Source: CAZJYI01 sp964550025 (GTDB lineage: Bacteria; Verrucomicrobiota; Kiritimatiellia; UBA8416; CAYOBW01). From it: a stretch of DNA of 64,000 nt. The stretch lies in NCBI GenBank assembly GCA_964550025.1, contig CAZJYI010000028.1, forward strand, positions 1 through 64,000, read 5' to 3'. Under the pieces are notes generated by a model that was not told where the DNA came from, ran no database searches, and saw only the letters and a list, made by a program, of their open reading frames with translations. Of this stretch, positions 33,842 to 43,556 are shown piece after piece; the stretch's first letter is position 1; each line of letters begins with the position of its first letter. Position numbers and translations under genes: made by a program.

Positions 33842-36148
33842 ATGTCAACCGACACGAAGAGGACCAAGCTGAGGAACATCGTGGCATTGTGTGTCACTCT
33901 GGCCATCTGCGCATCGCTCGGCCGGACAACGGCATCGACGGAGGATGCGGGGTTGAAGCTGTGGTATGACAAGCCTGCCGGGAAGTGGGTGGAGGCCTTG
34001 CCGATCGGCAACGGTGGCTTCGGCGCTATGATATTCGGAGGCGTTGAGAAGGAGCGAATCCAGTTCAACCACGACACGCTGTGGAAGGGCGAACCGCATG
34101 ATTACGCGCACAAGGGCGCGGTGAAGGTCTTGCCGGAACTGCGCCGGCTGCTGTTCGACGGGAAGCAGGGGGAGGCGCACAAGCTTGGCAACGCTGAGTT
34201 CATGAGCGTGTCCACGCGCGGCAGCAATCGGCAGGAAGCCTATCAGCCCTTTGGCGATCTGAGCCTACTGTTCCCGGAACATGGTGATGCGACCGATTAC
34301 TATCGGGACCTCGACATCGAGAACGCCGTCGCCACCGTCAGGTACAAGAGCAAGGGCGTGACCTACACGCGGGAGCTTTTCGCATCCCATCCGGACAACG
34401 CGATCGTGATTCGCCTGGCGGCGGACCAGGCGGGCAAGCTCTCATTCACGGCACAGCTACAGAGCCCGCACAAGGGAGCGGAACTCCGTGCGGAAAAAGG
34501 TGCTCTTGTGTTGAGCGGACAGGTGGAAGAAGGCAAGACCCGCTTCGAGGCCCGGGTCAGAGCGATGGTGAAGAAAGGCAGCGTGACCGCTACCGAGGAC
34601 GGACTGAAGGTCGAGAACGCGGACAGCGCCGTGCTGGTCCTGGTGGGCGCTACCAGCTTCGTCAACTTCCGCGATATCGGTGGCGACCCCACACCTCGGT
34701 GCAAAAAGCGGCTCGCTGACGCCGCGGGCAAGACGTACGCCGACCTGCGCAAGGCCCACGTGGCCGACTACCGGCGGCTCTTTGACCGGTGCACGCTCGA
34801 CCTTGGCGCGAGTGAGAGCGTGAGCATGCCGACGGACCAACGGCTCAAACCGTTTGGCCCCCAAGACCCGCAACTGGCGACGCTCTTCTTCCAGTACGGC
34901 CGCTACCTGCTCATCGCGTGCAGCCGCCCGGGAACGCAGCCGGCCAACCTGCAGGGGCTGTGGAACGAATCCAAGCGTCCGCCATGGGAGAGCAAGTACA
35001 CCTGCAACGTCAATACCGAGATGAACTACTGGCCCGCGGAGCTGACCGGCTTGTCGGAATGCCACGACCCGCTGTTCGCCGCCCTGAAGGACCTGTCGGT
35101 TTCGGGCACGACCGTCGCCAAAGAGCACTACGGCGCGCGCGGCTGGGTCGTGCACCACAACTTCGACCTGTGGCGCGGCGCGGCGCCCATCAACAACGCA
35201 AACCACGGCATCTGGGTCACGGGCGGCGCGTGGATGACCCAGCACCTCTGGTGGCGGTATCATTTCACGGGAGACAAGACCTTCCTGAAGGACGTTGCGT
35301 ACCCGCTCATGAAGGAGGGAAGCCTGTTCTTCCTCGACTTTCTCATCGAGGATCCCAAAGGGCAGGAGAAATACCTCATCAGCGGACCGAGCAATAGCCC
35401 GGAGACGGGCGGACTCGTCATGGGGCCGACCATGGATCACCAGATCATCCGTACGCTTCTCAGGAACACCGCGCGGGCCGCCGAGGTGTTGGACGTCGAC
35501 CAAGAATTGCGGAAGCAGTGGCTGGATACGGCGGCGCGGATCGCGCCCAACCAGATCGGAAGCGTGGGCCAGCTTCGGGAGTGGGTCTACAAGGAGAACC
35601 CCAAATCGAAACACCGGCACGTCTCGCACCTGTGGGGGCTGCATCCCGGTCTTGAGATCCATCCGCGCAAGACTCCGGAATTGGCCGAAGCCTGCCGGGT
35701 GACGCTCCGGTTCAGGGGTGACGGCGGCACCGGTTGGTCCAAGGCGTGGAAGATCAACTTCTGGGCACGACTGCTGGATGGGGATCATGCCTACAAAATG
35801 CTGAGCGAGGCCCTGCGCGGCAACACGTACCCGAACCTGTTTGACGCGCATCCGCCCTTCCAGATCGACGGCAATTTCGGCGCTACAAGCGGTATCACGG
35901 AAATGCTCCTGCAGAGCGACGGCAAAGAAATCGACCTGCTTCCCGCACTGCCGTCGGCCTTCCCCACCGGCAAGGTCACCGGGCTGCGCGCCCGCGGCGG
36001 ATTCGTGGTGGATACCGCCTGGAAAGACGGTAAGCTCGCCGATGCGTCGATCGAATCCCTGGCCGGCAATCCCGTAAGAGTCCGCTACGGGGACAAGACG
36101 CTTCAGTTGACGCTGAAGAAGGGCGAGAGAAGGGCAGTCGTTTTCTAG
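33842..36148 (+). CDS. Secreted GH95 alpha-L-fucosidase
   Basis: This 768-aa protein starts at ATG 33842 behind AAGGAGG and has a signal peptide (about 1-31, ending TTAS). It matches GH95 over its length: KLWYDKPAGKWVEALPIGNG, then FGAMIFGGVEKERIQFNHDT, LWKGEP, QPANLQGLWNESKRPPWESK, NVNTEMNYWPAEL (about 390-402), SGPSNSPETG, GDGGTGWSKAWKINFWARL and PFQIDGNFGATSGITEML. GH95 enzymes hydrolyse alpha-1,2-linked L-fucose, and some act on L-galactose. The length is typical. The protein would remove fucose caps from mucin-like or algal glycans in concert with the upstream enzymes. Confidence 0.92.
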   Translation: MSTDTKRTKLRNIVALCVTLAICASLGRTTASTEDAGLKLWYDKPAGKWVEALPIGNGGFGAMIFGGVEKERIQFNHDTLWKGEPHDYAHKGAVKVLPELRRLLFDGKQGEAHKLGNAEFMSVSTRGSNRQEAYQPFGDLSLLFPEHGDATDYYRDLDIENAVATVRYKSKGVTYTRELFASHPDNAIVIRLAADQAGKLSFTAQLQSPHKGAELRAEKGALVLSGQVEEGKTRFEARVRAMVKKGSVTATEDGLKVENADSAVLVLVGATSFVNFRDIGGDPTPRCKKRLADAAGKTYADLRKAHVADYRRLFDRCTLDLGASESVSMPTDQRLKPFGPQDPQLATLFFQYGRYLLIACSRPGTQPANLQGLWNESKRPPWESKYTCNVNTEMNYWPAELTGLSECHDPLFAALKDLSVSGTTVAKEHYGARGWVVHHNFDLWRGAAPINNANHGIWVTGGAWMTQHLWWRYHFTGDKTFLKDVAYPLMKEGSLFFLDFLIEDPKGQEKYLISGPSNSPETGGLVMGPTMDHQIIRTLLRNTARAAEVLDVDQELRKQWLDTAARIAPNQIGSVGQLREWVYKENPKSKHRHVSHLWGLHPGLEIHPRKTPELAEACRVTLRFRGDGGTGWSKAWKINFWARLLDGDHAYKMLSEALRGNTYPNLFDAHPPFQIDGNFGATSGITEMLLQSDGKEIDLLPALPSAFPTGKVTGLRARGGFVVDTAWKDGKLADASIESLAGNPVRVRYGDKTLQLTLKKGERRAVVF

Positions 36149-36454
36149 TCCGAAGGACAGAACATCTTCGTCTTTATCTTCATCTTTGCCTTCGTCTTCC
36201 CGCCGGCAGAAGACAAAGGCAAAGATGAAGATAAAGACGAGGATGCTCACCACGCCATAGCGGCCGTTGTCCTCATCCCGGTTGACCGCGGCCCCGCCAT
36301 TGCAGCGGACACGGCAAGCAGGATCACACTTCCCAACAAACCTGGCCGGCAAATAGTGTACGGCATGGCGGCTACAATGCGTCGCGCATCGCGTCCGGAG
36401 TAACAGGGGCGCGCGTCCGGTTTGAGCGAACTGAAACAGCGCTGTCAAACGGGC
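36149..36454. other. Intergenic region after GH95
   Basis: This 306-nt gap between convergent genes contains the long hairpin at 36163-36245. It then holds about 200 nt without a recognised gene. Near its end GTTTGA (about 36419) and TCAAAC (about 36445) are complementary hexamers that could form a weak terminator for the converging kinase-like gene. Nothing else is supported. Confidence 0.4.
36163..36245. repeat. 12-bp-unit hairpin repeat, copy B (38-bp stem)
   Basis: The left arm 36163-36200 and right arm 36208-36245 are complementary at 35 of 38 positions around a 7-nt loop (CGCCGGC). The right arm reads as GGCAAAGATGAA and GATAAAGACGAG units. It begins 14 nt after the GH95 stop. A stem this long would be a strong RNA hairpin from either strand. 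Confidence 0.85.
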
Positions 36455-39400
36455 TCATGGCAGCGCACCCGCCCATCTTTCGTTGAGCAGGCTGCCCAGG
36501 TTGTTGCGGCGTTCGATCAGCGTTCGCAGGATTTCCCCTCCCCGCCCGGTCTCTTTGCTCGTGTGCTGCATGATCTCCCTGACGAGCTTGAAGAGCTCTT
36601 CGTCGCTGACCGCCTGGAGATCCTGGGCACTCCTTCGCATCTGCGGGCCGAGGAGGAGCTCGTTGAGACGGCGCACAGGGGTATAGGTTTCCCGGCAGAG
36701 TTTGTCGTCCGTGTTCTTGCCCATCTCGTCGTAGAAATCCCGAAGCCAGCGAGACCAGCTCATGTTGTCAGGGACACCGTTGCGTGCTCGGCCGAGAGCC
36801 GGTGCTCTGCTTCGCAACCACGCCAGTGCGTGTGGATCGGTTGGCGTCATCAGGCATGACAATCCGCCGTCAATGGCCCAGACGCGCCCCGCCTTGTCCA
36901 CCTTGAAGTTCCCCAGGTGGATGTCGTAGTTGCCGGTCATGACCTGTAATGGCCTGAACCCCGCCAGTTGCTTCTTCAACGCAAGATGTGCTCCCTCGGA
37001 GAACTCGCTCAGGTTCCTCGAGGAGGGTATCCAACGGATAAGCACGCCCGGCTGGCCGTTGGGGCCCACGTAGAACTGCGCGTGAGGGACGCGCAAGCCC
37101 AGCCTGCGTGCCAGTCGGCTGTATAGCAACTCACTGATAAGCTGGCCCTCGTCGTAGAGATCGTCAAAACCACCTCGCGAGGCCGGCTTCCAGACCGCCA
37201 CCGCTCTGCCGTCCACGCTAACCTTGTACGCCCCTCCCGCGCCTTCCAGTTTGGTCAGCGTGCCCTTGGCGGCGATGTCGTCGACCTGGTCCTTCGTGAA
37301 AGGCACCATCGCCTGGTCAGCCTCCTCCGCCAACTCCCGCGTGCCTCGCTGGAGCGACATCAGGCCGAATACCTTGTCTCCGCGGGCCGCGGTGCGCGCT
37401 TCTTCCAACGCGCTCAGAACGAGCTTCTTCTCACTGACCGTCGCGGCGGGGTGACGGGCGGCCGTCGAGAGCAGTGCCACGGCATCGTCGAACTGTTCGG
37501 TCGCCATGGCCTTTTCGGCCGCGTCCTGCAGTTCTTCCACCGTACGACTGACCGGCGTGCGTCGGGGCTGTGGCGGCCTGGGCTGCGGGGCGGTCAGAGG
37601 CTCCAGTGGTTTCGGTGGTTCCGCCGGTTTGACCCGAGGGGGCTTGTGCAGCGGAGCGGGGGCGCCGGGCGGACGGGCGCCGCTCATGGCGGCGCTGCGT
37701 GACGACCCGGCAGCGGGAGACGCGCGAGCCAACCGCTGCTCGGATTGCTGCACAACCTTGGCGACGTCGTCGGCCTCCGTCTGAATAACTTTGGCCGCCC
37801 GGCTGGCGGCGACAGCTTCGTCGACCTTGCCGGCGGCCGCAGCCCGTGCCGAGCTGGCCAGCACGCTGGCTTCATCGGCCGCGGATCCGGCGCTCTCGGA
37901 CATAGACCGGATCGCCGCGGCGGCATCATCTGCCTCGTCCGCCGCACGCTGTAACGCCTGTCGCTGCGACGCCGAAAGCCGTCCGCCGTTCGCCAGCCTT
38001 TCAGACGCTTCGTGGACGGGCGCCCGCAGCGCTTTCAGCACGCTCTCGGTCACCTCGCGCTCTGCCTTGGCATTGCGCAGGGCGCCCATGCTGCGCTCCC
38101 ACCGCTGCTGAAGCCTGGCTGTCGAGCCCATCCCCGGCAGGCCGATCACGCCGGCGGCCAGCTCGCCGGCCAGTCGCCCGTAATCGCCCCCGACCGTCTC
38201 TCCGAGGTGACCCAGTCCCTCCATCAACAGGAAGTTCGCCCCTACGCTCGCGGTGAATCCCCCCACGGCGGTTCCCATACGCACCAGGGTAGGCGAATCG
38301 TAACGCAGGGCACGCAACATGTGTTGTGACTCGCGCAGGACGCCGCCCGCCCGGCTCTGGGCGATGCGTTTGGCGGCCGTCTGCATAAACGGCCGGGCGT
38401 AGACCCACTCCTGCATCGTCAAAGATCCGGCTTGCTCCGCCAGGGCAATCTTGTCGGGGCTCACGACGCCGAACCGGCTTGCCACGCGCGCCATCATTCC
38501 CGGCAACGACCCAAGCTTGGTGAATGGACCGAGAATCAGAAGTGCATTCTTCGCACTGACCAGGTCGAGGCCGGATTCGATCCAGCCATTCTCAAAATCC
38601 TCCTGGCTGCTGTAGTACGAGCGCGTCGTGTCGATTTGCATCAAGCTCTTGTCGTCAGAGAGCAGCCGCTTGACGTCCTCGTTCTCGAATGCCATTTCGA
38701 GCGCGATCGAGAAGTTCTCGACGATGTTGCTGCCCGGCGTGCCGCGTTCGGGGGCGATCTCCGCCAACAACTTGCCGAGCTTTTCCGGGTAGAGATTCCG
38801 GATCTCGTCGAACGACATCCCCCGGCGACGCAGGCGCAGCATCAGCTCGATCCCGTTGTGCTCCATGGCGGCACGATTGACGCCCCTGGCATGCACCTCT
38901 TCGAGTCTATCCAGTTTGCCGGTGCCCCATCGCCAGGTATTCTGGAGCGAATCGAAAAAGAAGTGCCACACCAGGCCGTGGTCGTCGTCTTCCCCGGCAA
39001 ACGCGTTCCATTGAGCATGCAGCCGGGCGCCGTCACCGGTAGCCTTGGCGGCAATCTGCTTCAGGTAGGCGACTTCCACGCCCTTGAGCAGATGCTCGAT
39101 CGTCGCGCTCTCGGCGTGGCGCTTTTTTCCAAGCCGCAACGCGTACAGCGATTCGGCCATCCTGCCGCGGTCCACCAGGTCGAGGGCCCGCAGCTCCATG
39201 GCACGCGCGTTGAGATCGGGATCGCGCAGAGCGGCGGGGAGCTTGCGCTGGAACTCTTCGGTCTTGCCGGCCGCGAGCAGCAGCTCGAGTTCTGACACCT
39301 GTGCGCGCTTCCTGAGGTGCGTCCAGAACCCTTCCAGGTCGCGGCTTATCTCGGGATCGTCCTTCCAGGTGCCCTGAACGTTCTCGAGCTTCTGGCTCAG

Positions 39401-40684
39401 GAGATTCCATTCATCGGCGGCTCGGCGCAAACGTCGATCGCGTTCCTCCTCCAGTTCGGCAATATCGCGCTCGACATCGGCCAGGAGCTCGCGCCACGTT
39501 TCGGTGCCCCCGCCACTCCGCTCGACGATTCCGATGGTCTCCCTGAGGTCGTCGCGCATTTGCCGTTTCTCTTCGAGCGCCACCACCCCGGCGCGAAGCT
39601 CCGAGCGGATGTACAACATCTCCCGCTGCAGCTCGCCAAGCTGGACCATGAGGTCGACAATGTCGCCGCACACCCTGCCCGGCGACTCGTGGGGCGTCAC
39701 CACCGGAACATCTTCCCCGGGGTCGGGGTCGGAGTCGGGTTCCCGAACCTCCGCCACGTCGGCGTCGGGAACACCCGGCGTGGCCGTGCCCACCTTCTGC
39801 TGAACGAAGCGAACCAGGGCGGTCATGATCCGGTCCGCTTCGGCGACGTCCATCAGGCGGGCCTGGACACCCGGGTTGCGCTGTTCCTTCCAAGAGAGGG
39901 TCAGCCTGACCCCTTCGGAGCCAACGGGCACGAACGCGATAGCTTCGATCCCCGTACAGAAATCGCCGTGCGCCACCTTGTTGATGAACCCGTTGTAGTA
40001 TTCGACCGGCGGACCGCGGTGGATTCCGCGGTGACGGTAGGCGATCACCTCGCCCTCGGCCCCGAGGTAGTCCCTCGGGTGATGGACGGCAAACAGTTCC
40101 AGGTCTACGACCGTGTGCAGGTCCTGGTGCTTCGCGTTCAAGAACCAGCGTTTCGACAGAAAACTCGCGCTGCTTCTCGCACCGTTCGGCCCCCTGTTCC
40201 GCCGTCGCGCCTCCGCCCGTTCCCGCGTGTACTTCTCGGCGATCTCCCGGCCCGTGGGGCTTCCCGAGGCGGGGCGCAGCCCCCCGCGGGCAGGCGCCGT
40301 GACCCGGATGTGAACCGTGCTCGCGAACCAGTAGAACGGGGCCGTGCCCTTCGTTTCCGGCACGACATAGGGGCGACGGGGATTCCGGGTGTACTTGATG
40401 TTGGCAACCACCTTGGGAAACTCAACCGTCCTGCGCGGTTCCGGCTGGGCGTAGAGGAAGATGAGCTCCACCCCGGAGGATCCCCGCGGGTTGATTGGTT
40501 TCTTTGCCGGAAAGAGCCTGCTTATACCCGGCAGCTCGCGGACGGCCCACTGCGCCAGGTCGTTCCGGAGACCGGCGGCATTGGGAACGCCCTCCCCAAG
40601 GGCGATGCTGCCCGCCAGGAGAACCGGTGCCAGAACGAGCATGCCCCGCCGTATGGCCTTGGTGATTCCATGTTGTTGAAGCAT
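36455..40684 (-). CDS. Giant secreted coiled-coil protein with C-terminal PI3/4-kinase or HipA-like kinase domain
   Basis: This 1409-aa protein starts at ATG 40684 after GGGGGAG and has a signal peptide (about 10-31, GMLVLAPVLLAGSIALG). The N-terminal third is unclassified; a coiled coil lies at about 330-430. A hydrophobic stretch (about 770-840) and an Ala-rich helical region with a Pro-rich linker (APLHKPPRVKPAEPPKPLEP) follow. From about 1140 the sequence looks like an atypical kinase: AVAVWKPAS with K1166, then GNYDIHLGN with D1254, H1256 and N1259, and VWAIDGG with D1272. The D-x-H-x-x-N and D-G-G pattern is that of PI3/4-kinase and HipA folds. An exported kinase is odd because periplasms lack ATP. 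Topology and target are unknown. Alternatives are a cytoplasmic protein with a misjudged signal, or a pseudokinase. Confidence 0.65.
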   Translation of the reverse strand: MLQQHGITKAIRRGMLVLAPVLLAGSIALGEGVPNAAGLRNDLAQWAVRELPGISRLFPAKKPINPRGSSGVELIFLYAQPEPRRTVEFPKVVANIKYTRNPRRPYVVPETKGTAPFYWFASTVHIRVTAPARGGLRPASGSPTGREIAEKYTRERAEARRRNRGPNGARSSASFLSKRWFLNAKHQDLHTVVDLELFAVHHPRDYLGAEGEVIAYRHRGIHRGPPVEYYNGFINKVAHGDFCTGIEAIAFVPVGSEGVRLTLSWKEQRNPGVQARLMDVAEADRIMTALVRFVQQKVGTATPGVPDADVAEVREPDSDPDPGEDVPVVTPHESPGRVCGDIVDLMVQLGELQREMLYIRSELRAGVVALEEKRQMRDDLRETIGIVERSGGGTETWRELLADVERDIAELEEERDRRLRRAADEWNLLSQKLENVQGTWKDDPEISRDLEGFWTHLRKRAQVSELELLLAAGKTEEFQRKLPAALRDPDLNARAMELRALDLVDRGRMAESLYALRLGKKRHAESATIEHLLKGVEVAYLKQIAAKATGDGARLHAQWNAFAGEDDDHGLVWHFFFDSLQNTWRWGTGKLDRLEEVHARGVNRAAMEHNGIELMLRLRRRGMSFDEIRNLYPEKLGKLLAEIAPERGTPGSNIVENFSIALEMAFENEDVKRLLSDDKSLMQIDTTRSYYSSQEDFENGWIESGLDLVSAKNALLILGPFTKLGSLPGMMARVASRFGVVSPDKIALAEQAGSLTMQEWVYARPFMQTAAKRIAQSRAGGVLRESQHMLRALRYDSPTLVRMGTAVGGFTASVGANFLLMEGLGHLGETVGGDYGRLAGELAAGVIGLPGMGSTARLQQRWERSMGALRNAKAEREVTESVLKALRAPVHEASERLANGGRLSASQRQALQRAADEADDAAAAIRSMSESAGSAADEASVLASSARAAAAGKVDEAVAASRAAKVIQTEADDVAKVVQQSEQRLARASPAAGSSRSAAMSGARPPGAPAPLHKPPRVKPAEPPKPLEPLTAPQPRPPQPRRTPVSRTVEELQDAAEKAMATEQFDDAVALLSTAARHPAATVSEKKLVLSALEEARTAARGDKVFGLMSLQRGTRELAEEADQAMVPFTKDQVDDIAAKGTLTKLEGAGGAYKVSVDGRAVAVWKPASRGGFDDLYDEGQLISELLYSRLARRLGLRVPHAQFYVGPNGQPGVLIRWIPSSRNLSEFSEGAHLALKKQLAGFRPLQVMTGNYDIHLGNFKVDKAGRVWAIDGGLSCLMTPTDPHALAWLRSRAPALGRARNGVPDNMSWSRWLRDFYDEMGKNTDDKLCRETYTPVRRLNELLLGPQMRRSAQDLQAVSDEELFKLVREIMQHTSKETGRGGEILRTLIERRNNLGSLLNERWAGALP

Positions 40685-40917
40685 TGGCTCCCCCTTTCGC
40701 GGAAAACGCGGGGTTCGGGCCATTCCTTTTCAACGCGGATTGGCGTCGTTCCAATCCCGAAGGGCACTGGCTAGCAACATCCGAAACCCCACCTTGCCGA
40801 CGTTGAGCATAAGAGACAACCTACCTGCGGGTCAAGATTACGGGTGACAGTCGCGTCACAATGATCAAGTATGCGAGGCACGTTCGCGGGTCTTGGAATG
40901 CGGAACGGGAGGCAAGC

Positions 40918-41367
40918 ATGATCGAAACCGTAGAACTGACGGAGGGCGACCTCCAGTCCCTGGCAGGCCTTTACAAACAGTTCTGGAACGAGGATTCCGA
41001 CATCGTCAAAATGCGGGGCACGTTCCGGCGGCTCGCCGGCAACCGGGACTACATTTTCCTGGGGGCCAAACGTGACGGACAACTCGTGGGCACCGTGATG
41101 GGGATCGTTTGCGAGGAACTGTACGGGCAGTGCCGGCCTTTCATGGTGGTCGAGGACGTTGTTGTCGATCGCGAACATCGACGCCGGGGCGTTGGCTCAC
41201 TGTTGATGCGGGAACTGGAGCGGCGCGCGGAAGACCGCGGCTGCAGCTACATCATCTTCGTTACCGAACAGGACCGAACCACGGCTCATCAGTTTTACGG
41301 ATCCCTGGGGTACGACCTCGACGGGTACAGAGGCTTCAAGAGGAGAATCGGGAACGACAAACGATGA
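40918..41367 (+). CDS. GNAT-family N-acetyltransferase
   Basis: This 149-aa protein starts at ATG 40918 behind CGGGAGG; the upstream frame from 40861 is dismissed for lack of an SD. It has the GNAT order: N-terminal LTEGDLQSLAGLYKQFW, beta strand VVEDVVVDREHRRRGVGSLL carrying the acetyl-CoA loop motif (R-R-R-G-V-G), and FYGSLGYDLDGYRGFKRRI at the C-terminus. It transfers an acetyl group from acetyl-CoA to an amine; the acceptor is unknown. It is a stand-alone gene, divergent from the kinase-like gene and convergent with the GH-A gene. Confidence 0.88.
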   Translation: MIETVELTEGDLQSLAGLYKQFWNEDSDIVKMRGTFRRLAGNRDYIFLGAKRDGQLVGTVMGIVCEELYGQCRPFMVVEDVVVDREHRRRGVGSLLMRELERRAEDRGCSYIIFVTEQDRTTAHQFYGSLGYDLDGYRGFKRRIGNDKR

Positions 41368-41447
41368 GCGCCGGAGTGACTGGATGGAAAGCGTCCGCTC
41401 GCCGCACCTTGAGGAAGTGAGACAGAGAGAGGTCTGCTGACGCGCGC

Positions 41448-43556
41448 TCAGAAGACGAGCAGTAGGGTGCCTTGCGGACCGTTGGTGCTCGCGTTCGCGT
41501 CAAACCTGGCTTCCATCGAACCACTCGCGGTGATGTTGTGCCACACGAACACAGTGTTCGTGAGCGCCGCGCCGTACGGGTAGCCCGCCAGCGTCACGCC
41601 ATTGGTCCGGATGGCCGCAATGTGGTGGAGCGGATCCGCCACGATCGTGAAGGGAACGGACGTGCCGTGTGGCACCAGGATCGTGCCGTCCGGCGACACG
41701 GAACCGTTGGCTCCTGACCCCGCCGCCACGTCGTAGACATCCACGGCTTCCGCGAACGGATCGACGTGCGGCCGCAGCAGGATGGCGTCCAGAATCAAGG
41801 GGTGGTTCGCCGCCGACGGATCGACGCTCTGCCCCGCGGGCCAACCGCCTTCCGTGCGGTGGTAGGTGTCGATATGTCGATACGCGTCGTCGTTCTCGAC
41901 GAACTCGTAGATGCTCTGGTATTCGGCTCCGCCGTCGGGATGGTCGTAGTACGTTCCGCCGTACAGCTCCAGGTTGTCATTCCACGTGTCTCGATACCCG
42001 ACGTAGTTGCCCCAATCGTATCGGTTCGCCCAGGGGTATCCGCCGGACTTGAAGATGTAGGCCTTGCCGCTCGAGTTGTACACTTCGGACGTGTGAGTGC
42101 TGTAGCTGCCGTCGTCCCACGAGATCGTGTACACTTCCTGGTAGGGATAGTTGATTCCGCCGATCCCGCCGTCGGCGTAGTACGTGTACACCGTCGGGCT
42201 TCCGTCAAAACGGGGATTGTGCGGGTCGGAGTAATCCGCGTTGGTGTATGCGTACACGAGGTAATCAACTGAGGGATCGGCGGGATACTCGAACCGAAGC
42301 CCTACGCCCCCCTCGTAGCCCGCCTCGCCGTAGACAAGCGCATCAATCCTGCCGTAGCCGGCGTCGAGGCCGTCGCCGTCCTCGTAGTGATAGTAGACAG
42401 CGCCATGGAAGTCAGGCCTGTCAAGAGTCCTGGACTCCCGCCTCCCGGAGCGGTACCAGGTCCGCGCCATGGCGGGCGTCCAGTTTGTGCTTTCGCTCCA
42501 TTCAGCCGGCGACAGGTAGAGGTCATCGTCGTTGGTGTTGTTCAGGGAAGCGTCGTGCCAGTACAGCCCGCCGGCAAAGCCGTTCTGCACCACGTAATCC
42601 CTCTTCTCCGTGATCTCGGTCCAGGTGTCGCCTCCGAGTTGACGTTCTCCCGAGGCGGACGACACTTCCCCCAGAAGCACGGGGCGGTCTCCCACAAGCG
42701 CTCTCTCCCGACCGGCCAGGGGAGCCAGGTCGGATTTCCCCATGGCGTTGTAGTAGTGGAACTCGCACAGGCTGAGGACGTCCCGGTGTCCCTGGTCCCG
42801 CCAGTAGGCCAGCATTTCCATCAGGTACGTCCTGTCTTTGTTGCCCGTCGTCAGTAGCTGACCGGCATCGCTGCCGGCCAACTTGCCGGCAATCATCTCC
42901 GCAAACAACCTCACGAAATCCCACTGCTGTGGATTCGTCACGACGCCCTTCATGACCTCGGGGGCCACTTCCGGTTCGTTCAGGATGTCCCATCCGTAGA
43001 TCGTCGGATTGTTCACGTACCGATCCATGAAGCGGTCTGCGAAGAGCGAAATGAGCGCCGATCGCTTGGCGGGATCCGTGATTACCTCGGGGTGGAGCCC
43101 GCGCCGGGCGGAACCGATGTCCCCCTCCACGCTCAGCGTGCGGTCGAACAGGACGGCCAGTATCCGGACATTGTTGGTTGCCGCAACCTCGAGCAGGGCG
43201 TCCATGTCGGCATAGACCGTCTGTTCGTCTTTGAAACTGATCGACCCGTCCAGATTGAAATGCACACCCGCCCGCAGGTCGCAGAACAGCCATACCCTAA
43301 CCAGGCTGTTCCGGCGCCGCGACAGCGCCGTTTCCAACCGGGCTCGCCCCGCCGTTGAACTGAATCCCTGATGCGGACCTCCCGCCGCCGGATTCCCGAT
43401 GTCGTAACCGTATACCCCCCAGGGCAAGTTCGCCCCCCAGACGGCCCCGACGACCGGTTCGGCGGCAGCCGCCTTGGAACCCAGTGAGAAGAAGGCGGCA
43501 GCAACCGCCGCCACGAAAGCCGCCAGACACCCGCTCCGTGTATCCATGATACTCAC
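41448..43556 (-). CDS. Secreted clan GH-A glycoside hydrolase (mannanase/cellulase-like)
   Basis: This 702-aa protein has a signal peptide (LAAFVAAVAAAFFSLGSKAA). Residues 35-400 look like a (beta/alpha)8 clan GH-A enzyme: VRVWLFCDLRAG, GWDILNEPE with acid/base E194, and PVLLGEVSS with nucleophile E297. Residues about 400-620 are a Tyr/Asp/Gly-rich beta region (YTISWDDGSYSTHTSEVYNS, TYYDHPDGGAEYQSIYEF) that may bind carbohydrate or attach to the surface. The last 80 residues (SGANGSVSPDGTILVPHGTS to GSMEARFDAN) form a repeat-type domain common in Verrucomicrobia exoproteins. The start is GTG 43556, with GGAAG four nt upstream, or ATG 43547. The family (GH5 or a neighbour) is uncertain, and the substrate is probably a beta-mannan or beta-glucan. 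Confidence 0.72.
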   Translation of the reverse strand: MSIMDTRSGCLAAFVAAVAAAFFSLGSKAAAAEPVVGAVWGANLPWGVYGYDIGNPAAGGPHQGFSSTAGRARLETALSRRRNSLVRVWLFCDLRAGVHFNLDGSISFKDEQTVYADMDALLEVAATNNVRILAVLFDRTLSVEGDIGSARRGLHPEVITDPAKRSALISLFADRFMDRYVNNPTIYGWDILNEPEVAPEVMKGVVTNPQQWDFVRLFAEMIAGKLAGSDAGQLLTTGNKDRTYLMEMLAYWRDQGHRDVLSLCEFHYYNAMGKSDLAPLAGRERALVGDRPVLLGEVSSASGERQLGGDTWTEITEKRDYVVQNGFAGGLYWHDASLNNTNDDDLYLSPAEWSESTNWTPAMARTWYRSGRRESRTLDRPDFHGAVYYHYEDGDGLDAGYGRIDALVYGEAGYEGGVGLRFEYPADPSVDYLVYAYTNADYSDPHNPRFDGSPTVYTYYADGGIGGINYPYQEVYTISWDDGSYSTHTSEVYNSSGKAYIFKSGGYPWANRYDWGNYVGYRDTWNDNLELYGGTYYDHPDGGAEYQSIYEFVENDDAYRHIDTYHRTEGGWPAGQSVDPSAANHPLILDAILLRPHVDPFAEAVDVYDVAAGSGANGSVSPDGTILVPHGTSVPFTIVADPLHHIAAIRTNGVTLAGYPYGAALTNTVFVWHNITASGSMEARFDANASTNGPQGTLLLVF

